Below, piece by piece: positions 1 through 5,021 of a stretch of DNA of 7,078 nt. Within the stretch, counting starts at the first letter, position 1. The number at the start of each line of letters is the position of its first letter. The stretch lies in assembly GCA_002352135.1 (NCBI GenBank), contig DEHW01000048.1, forward strand, positions 1 through 7,078, read 5' to 3'. The translations under genes and the position numbers were made by a program. Below the pieces are notes generated by a model. It searched no databases, was not told the DNA's origin, and saw only the letters and a list, made by a program, of their open reading frames with translations. Source of the DNA: Lysobacterales bacterium UBA2790. GTDB lineage: Bacteria > Pseudomonadota > Gammaproteobacteria > Xanthomonadales > Xanthomonadaceae.

Positions 1-1
1 G

Positions 2-124
2 TTGCAGTGCCTGTCGCCGCTGGGCTGGCAGCACATCAACCTCACCGGCGATTACGTGTGGCGACAGAGCCGGAAGGTGGAAGACGGGCAGTTTCGGCCG
101 CTACGCCTCAACGGGAAAGCTTAG
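2..124 (+). CDS. tnpA: Tn3-family transposase TnpA, C-terminal 40 residues (5' end outside window)
   Basis: This open frame enters from the left edge and ends at TAG 122-124. The translation contains [17 protein letters not shown] and ends [11 protein letters not shown], which matches the very conserved C-terminal tail of Tn3-family DDE transposases (pattern '[16 protein letters not shown]...FRPLR'). TnpA binds the 38-bp terminal repeats and carries out replicative transposition. Only about 4% of the roughly 990-residue protein lies here, so catalytic integrity cannot be judged. The stop codon falls inside the terminal inverted repeat, a compact arrangement usual in the Tn21/Tn501 branch. Family assignment is from recognised motifs; subgroup is inferred from the repeat. 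Confidence 0.93.
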   Translation: MQCLSPLGWQHINLTGDYVWRQSRKVEDGQFRPLRLNGKA

Positions 125-157
125 CGTACGATTTTCTCCGTTTTCTGTGACGACCCC
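120..157 (-). repeat. Tn3-family 38-bp terminal inverted repeat
   Basis: Read on the minus strand this begins GGGGTCGTCACAGAAAACGG and ends ATCGTACGCTAAG. It has the length (38 bp), the GGGG start and the CTAAG end of Tn21/Tn501-type Tn3-family repeats. It overlaps the last codons of tnpA, so 157 is the outer edge of the transposon and DNA from 158 is flanking. The five bases after the edge are TGCCT; a 5-bp target duplication would need the same five bases at the far end, outside the window. Confidence 0.92.
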
Positions 158-208
158 TGCCTGGGGTTTGCTCACCAGCCCAGCTTGACTTGTCCAGGAC
201 TTTTGCGC

Positions 209-246
209 ACAGCCACCTGTAGTTCACATAATACAAATTATGGCTG
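209..246. repeat. Nested AT-rich inverted repeat
   Basis: The outer arms ACAGCCA (209-215) and TGGCTGT (240-246) are perfect complements. Inside them CATAAT (227-232) and ATTATG (237-242) form a second perfect pair around ACAA; this inner pair overlaps the right outer arm, so only one of the two folds can form at a time. It could be a regulatory site or part of an insertion-sequence end. No adjacent gene supports a role. Confidence 0.4.
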
Positions 247-452
247 TTTTGAGAAGAACACTTAAGCGCCTGAAGAGTCACGCAAATATGGTGGTGGTGG
301 GGATGATTCATTTCTGCGCTGGTTGGCAGGGATTGTGTTGCGCCAAAGCCCTTGCTGGGCTTGGGATTGAGGTCTGCGGGGATGGTGCCGGCAGAATGAA
401 CAAACCGCGCGAGGACTGCGCACTTTTGCGCGAATCCCGCGCCAGTTCTGGT

Positions 453-478
453 GTTCAGCGGTTCAGAGTGTTCAGAGT
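453..478 (+). repeat. Three tandem copies of a ~9-bp unit (GTTCAGAGT)
   Basis: The units are GTTCAGCG (453-460, one base short and one altered), GTTCAGAGT (461-469) and GTTCAGAGT (470-478). They abut the point where recognisable gpI coding sequence starts (GAATGGACC from 479). A short tandem array exactly at a junction suggests slippage or an element-end artefact rather than a coding repeat. Confidence 0.6.
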
Positions 479-1105
479 GAATGGACCGACAAGGCCCGCC
501 AGATGATCCAGTCCGGAGAATACCGCTACCTCTCGCCGGTGATCGCATACGACCAAACCACCGGAGTGGTGGGTAAGCTGATTTCCGCCGCGCTGACCAA
601 CAATCCCGCCTTGGACGGCATGGAGGAAGTGGCCGCGCTATCCCTTGTGCACCCACACAAGAACGAATCGTCAACCGACGTGGCCGCCTTGATGCACGCG
701 TCCAACGAACTGCTTGCCGCCCTCAGGGCAAAGACGGCCGAAGCCGAACAGTCTCGCACCGAACTGGCCGCGCTGCGCCGGCAGATCGACGATGCGCGCC
801 TGGCCGCCTTGATCGACGACGCGACGCACGGTGGCCGCCTGCTGGCCTATCACGTCGAGGCCGCCCGTAAGCTCGGCAAGGTCGACTTGGCAGCCCTGAG
901 CACCTTGCTCGACCGCCCGCCGCTGGTGCCGCTCGGCACGCAGACCGACGCGCTGCGCGCCCGTGGCTGGAACCCCGATGCGGCGCGGCCAGCCGCGCTC
1001 ACCAGCGAAAAGCGCCATGTCGCCACCCTGGGCGGACGCACGCCGCAGGAGTTCGCCGCCCTCAAAGCTCGCTTCACCACCGAAGAATCCGGCCACACCG
1101 ACTAA
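479..1105 (+). pseudogene. Mu-like prophage protease/scaffold protein gpI, 5'-truncated
   Basis: The frame starting EWTDKARQMI, then EYRYLSPVIAYDQTTG and ALTNNPALDGMEE, matches the middle of Mu-like prophage I proteins (maturation protease, with the internal scaffold at its C-terminal end). The rest is the Ala/Leu/Arg-rich helical C-terminus, including GRLLAYHVEAARKLGKVDLAAL and a final TPQEFAALKARF stretch typical of the family. The N-terminal protease half, including its catalytic residues, is missing: upstream of 479 the frame runs into unrelated sequence and a stop at 368-370. ATG 503 could restart translation but is not the native start. The stop is TAA 1103-1105, and gpT follows after 13 bp, matching the I-T order of Mu-like phages. 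This is a prophage remnant without protease function. Confidence 0.85.
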
Positions 1106-1106
1106 C

Positions 1107-1110
1107 GGAG
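1107..1110 (+). promoter_or_regulatory. Ribosome binding site of the gpT remnant
   Basis: GGAG lies 8 bases before ATG 1119 and supports that start over the longer in-frame reading that overlaps gpI. Confidence 0.6.
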
Positions 1111-1118
1111 ACCCTGCA

Positions 1119-1439
1119 ATGATCATCAACCGAGTATCGATGGACGCGGTATTCACCAACTTCCGCGCCGACTACGAGGCCGGCATTCTCGCTGCCAAAT
1201 CCGCCAAAGACCGCATTGCGATGACGGTCAACAGCGCTGCCAAGGAAGAGACCTACGGCTGGCTGGGCAACAGCAACAGCCTGCGCGAGTGGGTCGGCCA
1301 GAAGGTGGTAAGAAACCTGGTGACCACTGGTTTCAGCATCAAGACCGTACGTTCGAAAAATCAGCTCGGCCCGCATGTCCTCGCCAAGGATCGCCGACTT
1401 TCCAGTTCGTTAGCAGCGTTATGCATTAGCGCTGATTAG
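1119..1439 (+). pseudogene. Mu-like major head subunit gpT, N-terminal fragment with chimeric tail
   Basis: Residues 1-77 (MIINRVSMDAVFTNFRADY, then EETYGWLGNSNSLREWVGQK, ending VRNLVTTGFSIKT) match the N-terminus of Mu-like prophage major head subunits, where the YGWLG and LREWxG motifs are conserved. The usual continuation ('NKxFExT...') is absent. After about base 1349 the frame reads VRSKNQLGPHVLAKDRR and stops at TAG 1437-1439, unrelated to the family. The native protein is about 300 residues, so three quarters is lost. The stop overlaps by 4 bases the end of the convergent VOC gene. The breakpoint marks where integron-derived sequence joins the prophage scrap. Confidence 0.85.
1408..1424 (-). 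other. Possible remnant of a second attC (R''-like core)
   Basis: Just past the VOC stop, the minus strand reads GCATAAC (1424-1418), the expected complement of a GTTATGC/T core, followed by TGCTAAC. No matching L''/L' arms or GTTRRRY partner follow before the gpT sequence at about 1349. If real, only the first few bases of the VOC cassette's attC survive. The match is short and could be chance. Confidence 0.35.
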
Positions 1440-1750
1440 GCCATCAGAATACATGCGTGCTCATCTAGCGAGGTTTGGATTGGCCCTCTGTAGAGCTTTG
1501 CCCCTTTGCCAGTTAGAACGTCGATTGAAGCACCCAGTGAACCGACACGCCAATATGTAGTTTGACCGGCTGTATCGCTGGAAGATTTTTTGCCTTCAGG
1601 GTGAAAACCGATTTTCAAGTCACCGGTCTCGATATAGGCATACATCTCGTTTTCATATTTCACCCCTGCGCCAACGATATCTGCATACCATTGGGCTGCG
1701 TTGTGTATGTCTTCCACAAAGTAAACCGTTGAATCGTACTTTTCCAGCAT
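1436..1750 (-). CDS. VOC-family (glyoxalase/bleomycin-resistance fold) protein, C-terminally shortened, in an integron cassette
   Basis: The 104-residue product starts MLEKYDSTVYFVEDIHNAAQ and contains AAQWYADIVGAGVKYENEMYAYIETGD and, near the end, KLYRGPIQTSLDEHACILM. The pattern of an N-terminal beta strand, 'xWYxxxLGxxxxYE' helix and late 'GPxxTSLxExACxLxDPxGN' is the VOC fold. Family members run about 115-130 residues; here the frame goes from ILM straight to Ala-stop, so the final DPxGN strand is missing. The leader from the attC core (TTATGT, 1774) to ATG 1750 is only 24 bases and carries AGAGG, as expected of a cassette gene. The gene is clearly AT-richer than its surroundings. Substrate unknown; folding or activity without the last strand is doubtful. 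An alternative is a naturally short variant. Confidence 0.7.
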   Translation of the reverse strand: MLEKYDSTVYFVEDIHNAAQWYADIVGAGVKYENEMYAYIETGDLKIGFHPEGKKSSSDTAGQTTYWRVGSLGASIDVLTGKGAKLYRGPIQTSLDEHACILMA

Positions 1751-1769
1751 GTGGCTGCGATGCCTCTTT

Positions 1770-1847
1770 ACATAACGCCGAGCTCAAGCCGCGGCCGTGC
1801 CGCAGCGAAGCGGGGGTGTGGCCGTCGGCTTGAAGCTCTGGTTGAAC
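1770..1847 (-). other. Integron attC recombination site
   Basis: On the minus strand the site runs from R'' GTTCAAC (1847-1841) to R' GTTATGT (1776-1770). The inner arms pair closely: GAGCT-CAAGCCG-CGGCC (1780-1796) with GGCCG-T-CGGCTTG-A-AGCTC (1820-1838). That gives 17 base pairs with two unpaired bases, T1825 and A1833, eight bases apart. Folded attC bottom strands (for example aadA-type sites) carry two extrahelical bases at this spacing, usually T and G; here the second is A. The arm text TTCAAGCCGACGG and GGCTTGAGCTC also resembles the aadA-cassette attC. The 23-base loop holds a small CCGC/GCGG hairpin. It lies 41 bases past the toxin stop and 19 before the VOC start, so it is the 3' site of the toxin-antitoxin cassette and sets cassette direction as minus strand. 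Confidence 0.85.
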
Positions 1848-1888
1848 GAAGCCGCACACGCGCCACCACCTGTCGAAGGACTGTGGCT

Positions 1889-2311
1889 TCAGGAAACGCG
1901 CCAGGGGTTGAAAGTCTGAACGCCGGTTGGCTTGAAATCAGCCACGTTCCGAGTGGCAACCGTCATGCCGTGTACAAGCGCCGTAGCCGCAATCAGCCCG
2001 TCTCGAACGGGACGAGTGTCCGGCACGTTGAGTCTTGCGCTACGCAGCGCAACGGCAGTATCGACGGGCAAGATGCGACCGGCAAACGCCGGCAGGACGT
2101 GATTGTCGAGCCAGGTCCGAAACACTGCGCCCTGCGCCGGGTCTCGCCGTTCAGCGAGCAGCACGCCGATCTCCAGCTCCTGGATCGTGATCACAGACAG
2201 ATACAACTCGGCGGCGGCCACACTGTCAGCCCACCTCGCAAGGTGTTCATCGGCTTTACCGAGACGAACCTTGCGTAGCTCGGACACCACATTGGTATCG
2301 AGGACAAACAT
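1889..2311 (-). CDS. vapC: VapC-like PIN-domain ribonuclease toxin
   Basis: This 140-residue protein starts MFVLDTNVVSEL at ATG 2311. The PIN-domain acidic residues are present: Asp5 in LDTNVVSEL, Glu45 in TIQELEIG, Asp104 in RDGLIAATALVHG and Asp125 in TRNVADF. Length and motifs match VapC/FitB-type toxins, which cleave RNA (often tRNA) in a Mg2+-dependent manner. ATG 2311 is chosen over an in-frame ATG 33 bases upstream because it opens directly on the PIN strand and its A is shared with the antitoxin stop (TGATG), indicating translational coupling. An attC follows the stop, so the pair fills an integron cassette; toxin-antitoxin cassettes are known to stabilise large arrays. It appears intact and probably active. 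Confidence 0.92.
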   Translation of the reverse strand: MFVLDTNVVSELRKVRLGKADEHLARWADSVAAAELYLSVITIQELEIGVLLAERRDPAQGAVFRTWLDNHVLPAFAGRILPVDTAVALRSARLNVPDTRPVRDGLIAATALVHGMTVATRNVADFKPTGVQTFNPWRVS

Positions 2312-2568
2312 CAGGAGAGATCTGCCGGTCGAGCCAGATCGCACAGTTGCGGAATATCAAGCTCAACGCCTTCGATACCGGGCATCGCCAGCAAATCCGC
2401 AATCTTCTGACGGCCACCGGTAATCCGCTGATAGTCTTCGATGCTCAACAGAACGTGCGCCGGCCGGCCTCGATCGGTGATAAACACCGGCCCGTTGTTG
2501 GCAGCCTTCTTGGCATCACTGGCATGTTGATTGAATTCCCGGCTCGATAGCGTTGTGATCGTCATCAT
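2311..2568 (-). CDS. Phd/YefM-family antitoxin (partner of the PIN toxin)
   Basis: The 85-residue product reads MMTITTLSSREFNQHASDAK, then GPVFITDRGRPAHVLLSIEDYQRITG. This is the Phd/YefM fold: an N-terminal dimerising DNA-binding half with the 'SREFNxHxSxAKxAAxxGPVxITDRGRPxxVLLSxEDY' pattern. The remaining ~35 residues, with IADLLAMPGIEGVELDIP, are the probable toxin-neutralising tail. Two adjacent ATGs (2568 and 2565) are possible; AGGTGAGG at 2580-2573 lies 4 or 7 bases ahead of them, so the second may be preferred. It overlaps the toxin by one base. Autorepression is expected through the palindrome just upstream. Confidence 0.92.
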   Translation of the reverse strand: MMTITTLSSREFNQHASDAKKAANNGPVFITDRGRPAHVLLSIEDYQRITGGRQKIADLLAMPGIEGVELDIPQLCDLARPADLS

Positions 2569-2580
2569 GATGCCTCACCT

Positions 2581-2612
2581 GATTATTTGTAGTTACATTA
2601 CTACAAATAATC
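2581..2612 (-). promoter_or_regulatory. Perfect palindromic operator of the toxin-antitoxin operon
   Basis: GATTATTTGTAGT (2581-2593) and ACTACAAATAATC (2600-2612) are perfect 13-base inverted arms around a 6-base centre. The site lies 12 bases upstream of the antitoxin start and covers the probable -10 box. This is the expected position for cooperative binding of an antitoxin/toxin complex. The symmetry is read directly; the binding protein is inferred. Confidence 0.8.
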
Positions 2613-2624
2613 ATCGCTGTGCAA
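2595..2624 (-). promoter_or_regulatory. Predicted sigma70-type promoter of the toxin-antitoxin operon
   Basis: On the minus strand TTGCAC (2624-2619) and TAATGT (2600-2595) are separated by 18 bases. The -10 box sits at the centre of the palindrome, so occupancy of the operator would block polymerase. Predicted from consensus only. Confidence 0.55.
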
Positions 2625-2655
2625 GAGAACCTATTGATCCGGCTCTCAAACAGTC

Positions 2656-3105
2656 TCAGGCAGCGTATTCGACGCCGGCCCGCGCCTTGACCAGCCGCTA
2701 CCCTCCCCGCTCCGACTCCAGGATGGCTACGAGCTTCGATGCCCGCTTATAGCCTAGATTCAATCGCCTGGACAGCCAGCTCGATTGAACCGATTCACCG
2801 ATTGCACTCATCTGCCGCAGATACGGCAAGAGCGGATCATCCGGGGTGCCGTCGCGAGGATCCTCGGAGTGCATCATGTGGTCGCGGTCGTCGAAGAAGT
2901 GCTCGAGGAACCCCAGTCGTACGACGCGGGCAGCTTCCATCAGCATGACCTGGTCCTCGATGTCGAACGCGTCGACGAAGCGTTTCATGGCATGATCGAG
3001 ATTCGATTCGAGTACCTCGAGTGCAAGCCCCGCCGCGATGCGACGCGCCTCCTTCCTCGTGACGGGTAGCGCCATTCCGTTGGAGAAAAAAGGATTGTTC
3101 GCCAT
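2656..3105 (-). pseudogene. Small protein with C-terminal FtsK-gamma-like winged helix; in-frame amber at 2698-2700
   Basis: ATG 3105 opens a frame of 135 codons to TAG 2698-2700. It is acidic and helical in the middle (FDIEDQVMLMEAARVVRLGF, then HFFDDRDHMMHSEDP). Residues 105-131, with VQSSWLSRRLNLGYKRASKL, resemble the FtsK gamma domain core ('QRxFxIGYNRAARIIExME'), the winged helix that reads KOPS sequences. After the TAG the same frame runs RLVKARAGVEYAA to TGA 2656-2658, with the GC-rich third positions of the preceding codons and the length needed for the wing. I infer that the gene once ended at 2656 and was shortened by a nonsense change. The 135-residue form could still be made. It starts 5 bases after the PH-domain gene. 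Function unknown; DNA binding is inferred. Confidence 0.55.
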
Positions 3106-3110
3106 TCCGA

Positions 3111-3683
3111 TCAGGCGCCCCGGCGCGCTTTGCCACCATGTTTTGTCCGCCCGAATGCCTGTCCGGATGATGAGCGTTCATGGCCGCCCTTGCGATCCTG
3201 GTGACCTTTGCGGCCCAGGTTGGCCGACAGCGACTCGGCGATACGGTCCTTGAGCCCGAGGGGGTTGGCCACGCCCCGGAAAAGCACTTCGATGCGATTG
3301 CTGCCGGCGCTGGAGAATCCGATATCCCCGTAGCCGAGGATTCGCCCGATCAGGGTGCGGGTGACGTTGATCGAACGGATGTGCCGGCTTTGGACATGAT
3401 CGATCTTCTGCGCAAACAGCCCTTGCCTGACGGTGACGGCATCCGGGGTGACGGTGTAGCGCGCGGAGAGTTTCAGATGCAGCGCGCGCAGCAGCCCCAC
3501 CACGCCGACGCCGGCACCGGTCAGTTGTATCAACGCCCAGTCCGCCGTGGTCATCCCCGACAGGTCGAGCGCAGTCGCCCACAGACCGGGTAGCAGGTAG
3601 GTCACGAGTCCGATCAGGACCAGGAGCCACCAGATCGCGATCGCGCGGTTCGCGATGCGCAGTTGTATCGACTTATCGGCCAT
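3111..3683 (-). CDS. Membrane protein with bacterial PH (bPH2/YdbS-like) domain
   Basis: The 190-residue product has two hydrophobic segments, about residues 16-32 (IWWLLVLIGLVTYLLPG) and 48-66 (WALIQLTGAGVGVVGLLRA). A bPH2 domain follows at about 76-148 (YTVTPDAVTVRQGLFAQKID, then HIRSINVTRTLIGRILGYGD and SNRIEVLFRGVANPLGLKDR). The 'YxvTxdrvxxrxGlxxxxxxxvpxxxIqsvxvxqsllgRllgxGdI' pattern is characteristic of YdbS/YdbT-type proteins, whose function is poorly known. The C-terminal 35 residues are Gly/Lys/Arg/His-rich and not part of the domain. GGGGAAGG lies about 5 bases before ATG 3683. It is first in a two-gene operon with the FtsK-gamma-like gene. Confidence 0.85.
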   Translation of the reverse strand: MADKSIQLRIANRAIAIWWLLVLIGLVTYLLPGLWATALDLSGMTTADWALIQLTGAGVGVVGLLRALHLKLSARYTVTPDAVTVRQGLFAQKIDHVQSRHIRSINVTRTLIGRILGYGDIGFSSAGSNRIEVLFRGVANPLGLKDRIAESLSANLGRKGHQDRKGGHERSSSGQAFGRTKHGGKARRGA

Positions 3684-3816
3684 GCCGCCTTCCCCTGTTG
3701 TTATGTTGTTTGTTCACAACGCCCTGTCACCGACGCAGGTCGACCCGGACCGCCTGCCCGCTCGGGCACCCGGTTTCCCGGATAAAATGCCGTGTCCGTA
3801 ACCTTCGCCACGGCCC
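3684..3816. promoter_or_regulatory. Divergent intergenic region between PH-domain operon and rpn-like gene
   Basis: These 133 bases must hold the start signals for both directions. On the plus strand TAAAAT at 3783-3788 is a plausible -10 box about 30 bases before ATG 3817, but no good -35 is visible and there is no strong ribosome binding site before that ATG. On the minus side GTTGT/ACAAC half-repeats lie near 3695-3720. Nothing is conclusive. Confidence 0.35.
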
Positions 3817-4572
3817 ATGTCCTCTTCCCCATCCGCCTCGAGCACGCTGCTCGACCCCAAGAACGACGCCGTCTTCAAGATGCTGTTCGCGCGCACGCCG
3901 CACCTGCTTGCCGATCTCATCAACGCGGTGCGCGGCGACGCCCCGCCGATCGACGTGGTCGAAGTGATCAACCCCGGCATCACGCCGGACGAGTTGGCCG
4001 GCAAGTTCATCGTGCTCGACGTGCTCGCGCGCGATCCGTCCGGCCAGATCTTCGAGGTGGAAATGCAGGTGCGCGGCCAGGAATTCTGGTCGGCCCGGGC
4101 GCTCTTCTATCTTGCCCGCGCCCTCGGGAACCAGCTCAAGAAGGGAGAGGGTTACACGGAACTGATGCCGGTGATCGGCATCCATCTCTTGAACTTCCAG
4201 TGGTCCGACGCCCCCAAGGCGCGCTGGTACTTCACCATGCGCGACGAGGAAGAGCACGACGTGGTGCTGACCTACGCCCTGCAACTCCACATGGTAGAGT
4301 TGTCCAAGGCGGAGAAGCTGCGCGCCGGGCAGGCCGGGCCGAACAGCGCCTTCGACGACTGGATCGTCTTTTTCCAGCATTGGCACGAGGAGAACATCAT
4401 GAGCACCATCACGCACGAGCCGGTCAAGCAGGCCCTGGCCGAGCTGCAGCGCCTGTCCGGCGACGAGGACAGCCGCCGCGCCGCCTTCGTGCGCGAGCGC
4501 GCGCTCATCGATGAGCGCAGCGAGCTGCAGGTGGCCGAACGCAGGGGCGAGCAACGGGGCAATCGAACCTAG
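3817..4572 (+). CDS. Rpn-family recombination-promoting nuclease / PD-(D/E)XK 'transposase' protein, short C-terminus
   Basis: The 251-residue product opens with the family signature LLDPKNDAVFKMLF, then VVEVINPGITPDELAGKF and VLDVLARDPSGQIFEVEMQV. Asp68, Glu82 and Gln84 form the D...ExQ active-site pattern of PD-(D/E)XK nucleases of the Rpn/PDDEXK_2 group; WSARALFYLARAL continues the fold. Rpn proteins are DNA endonucleases that stimulate recA-independent recombination in E. coli, and many strains carry several variable copies. Family members usually reach about 290-310 residues with a charged 'EGRxEG' repeat tail. Here the tail breaks off at ERRGEQRGNRT, just as such a repeat begins, suggesting deletion or slippage. 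The nuclease core looks intact. ATG 3817 is preferred because the conserved N-terminus starts shortly after it. Confidence 0.85.
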   Translation: MSSSPSASSTLLDPKNDAVFKMLFARTPHLLADLINAVRGDAPPIDVVEVINPGITPDELAGKFIVLDVLARDPSGQIFEVEMQVRGQEFWSARALFYLARALGNQLKKGEGYTELMPVIGIHLLNFQWSDAPKARWYFTMRDEEEHDVVLTYALQLHMVELSKAEKLRAGQAGPNSAFDDWIVFFQHWHEENIMSTITHEPVKQALAELQRLSGDEDSRRAAFVRERALIDERSELQVAERRGEQRGNRT

Positions 4573-4632
4573 GAAATCCGTCCAGCATTGTGTCGCCTGA
4601 CGAAAACGGCGATCGATCGCAGGAAAAACATC

Positions 4633-4911
4633 ATGAAACCACGCACCCACAAGCGCCTGCTGAAGGCCTGGCCCGCGCTCTGTGGCCTGGCGACCTTCGG
4701 CATTTTCGCGGCGGTCAGTTTCGCGATGCCCAGTGGATCGCTGGTCATGCCTGCATTCGCCGGCGGACTTGCATGGGTGGCGTCTTATGCAATGCTGCAC
4801 GCCGAGTCTGGCGATGTAGCCGTGGGTACGGTTAACGAGGATCCTTTTGATGACCTCTACTATCCGACAACCGATTGGTTGAATGGGGTTTCCAGAAACA
4901 GCGACGACTGA
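4633..4911 (+). CDS. Hypothetical small inner-membrane protein
   Basis: The 92-residue product starts MKPRTHKRLLKAWPAL. It has a basic N-terminus and two hydrophobic segments (about residues 11-29, WPALCGLATFGIFAAVSFA, and 35-53, LVMPAFAGGLAWVASYAML), then an acidic tail (VNEDPFDDLYYPTTDW, ending NSDD). AGGAA at 4621-4625 lies 7 bases before ATG 4633 and decides this start over an in-frame TTG at 4588. I do not recognise the family. Predicted topology is an N-in/C-in hairpin. It follows the rpn-like gene by 60 bases on the same strand and may share its transcript. It could instead be a short cargo protein of an element that has otherwise been lost. Confidence 0.6.
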   Translation: MKPRTHKRLLKAWPALCGLATFGIFAAVSFAMPSGSLVMPAFAGGLAWVASYAMLHAESGDVAVGTVNEDPFDDLYYPTTDWLNGVSRNSDD

Positions 4912-4931
4912 CCTGCTAGCCACTTGCCCCC

Positions 4932-5021
4932 TCATTTCTGGCCCCCTGTCCCCTCGACCGGGGGTTTCGCTTTTCTGGCCTCCTCTTCCCGCCGAGCCGC
5001 CTTGGCCTCCCGCTCGAAGCC
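4932..5021 (-). pseudogene. Possible C-terminal scrap of a charged minus-strand protein
   Basis: Ending at TGA 4934-4932, the minus strand reads FEREAKAARREEEARKAK followed by PPVEGTGGQK. This Glu/Arg/Lys/Ala helix with a short tail resembles genuine protein C-termini of conjugation or coiled-coil proteins, and it fills exactly the stretch left of the HTH fragment. The frame stays open to the right, but from about 5010 it is antisense to the HTH gene, so only about 25 codons can be original. I cannot name the family; it may be chance. Confidence 0.3.
4942..4974 (+). terminator. Weak candidate Rho-independent terminator
   Basis: CCCCC (4942-4946), or the alternative CCCC at 4950-4953, can pair with GGGGG (4960-4964), followed by TTTCGCTTTT. 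The stem is short and the T-tract interrupted. It is correctly placed 30 bases after the small membrane-protein gene. Confidence 0.35.

Larger units (their letters stand above)
158..478. other. Unassigned spacer between Tn3 end and Mu-like remnant
   Basis: I recognise no gene in these 321 bases. Open frames exist on both strands, but their products lack familiar motifs and read as low-complexity sequence. Visible structure: an AT-rich inverted repeat CATAAT-acaa-ATTATG at 227-242, nested in a wider ACAGCCA (209-215) / TGGCTGT (240-246) pair; the direct repeat ACTTTTGCGC at 199-208 and 422-431; and three head-to-tail copies of a 9-base unit at the right end. It could be a degraded insertion-sequence end or a non-coding scrap brought in by rearrangement. 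This is a description only. Confidence 0.5.

Noticed and set aside
108..674. Minus-strand open frame with a His-rich stretch (HPHHHHIC)
   Set aside because: It runs through the transposon repeat, the unassigned spacer and antisense of gpI, so it cannot be one native gene; the His run comes from a GGTGGTGGTGG tract.
1347..1376. Minus-strand MRAELIFRTY, reminiscent of tyrosine-recombinase C-termini
   Set aside because: Only about 10-20 residues, with a stop shortly upstream and no catalytic Arg/His/Tyr context; too little to call an integrase fragment.
3727..4935. Long minus-strand open frame of about 400 codons
   Set aside because: It is antisense to the clearly recognisable Rpn-family gene and small membrane protein; its product is low-complexity His/Leu/Gly/Arg without motifs, as expected from a GC-rich shadow frame.
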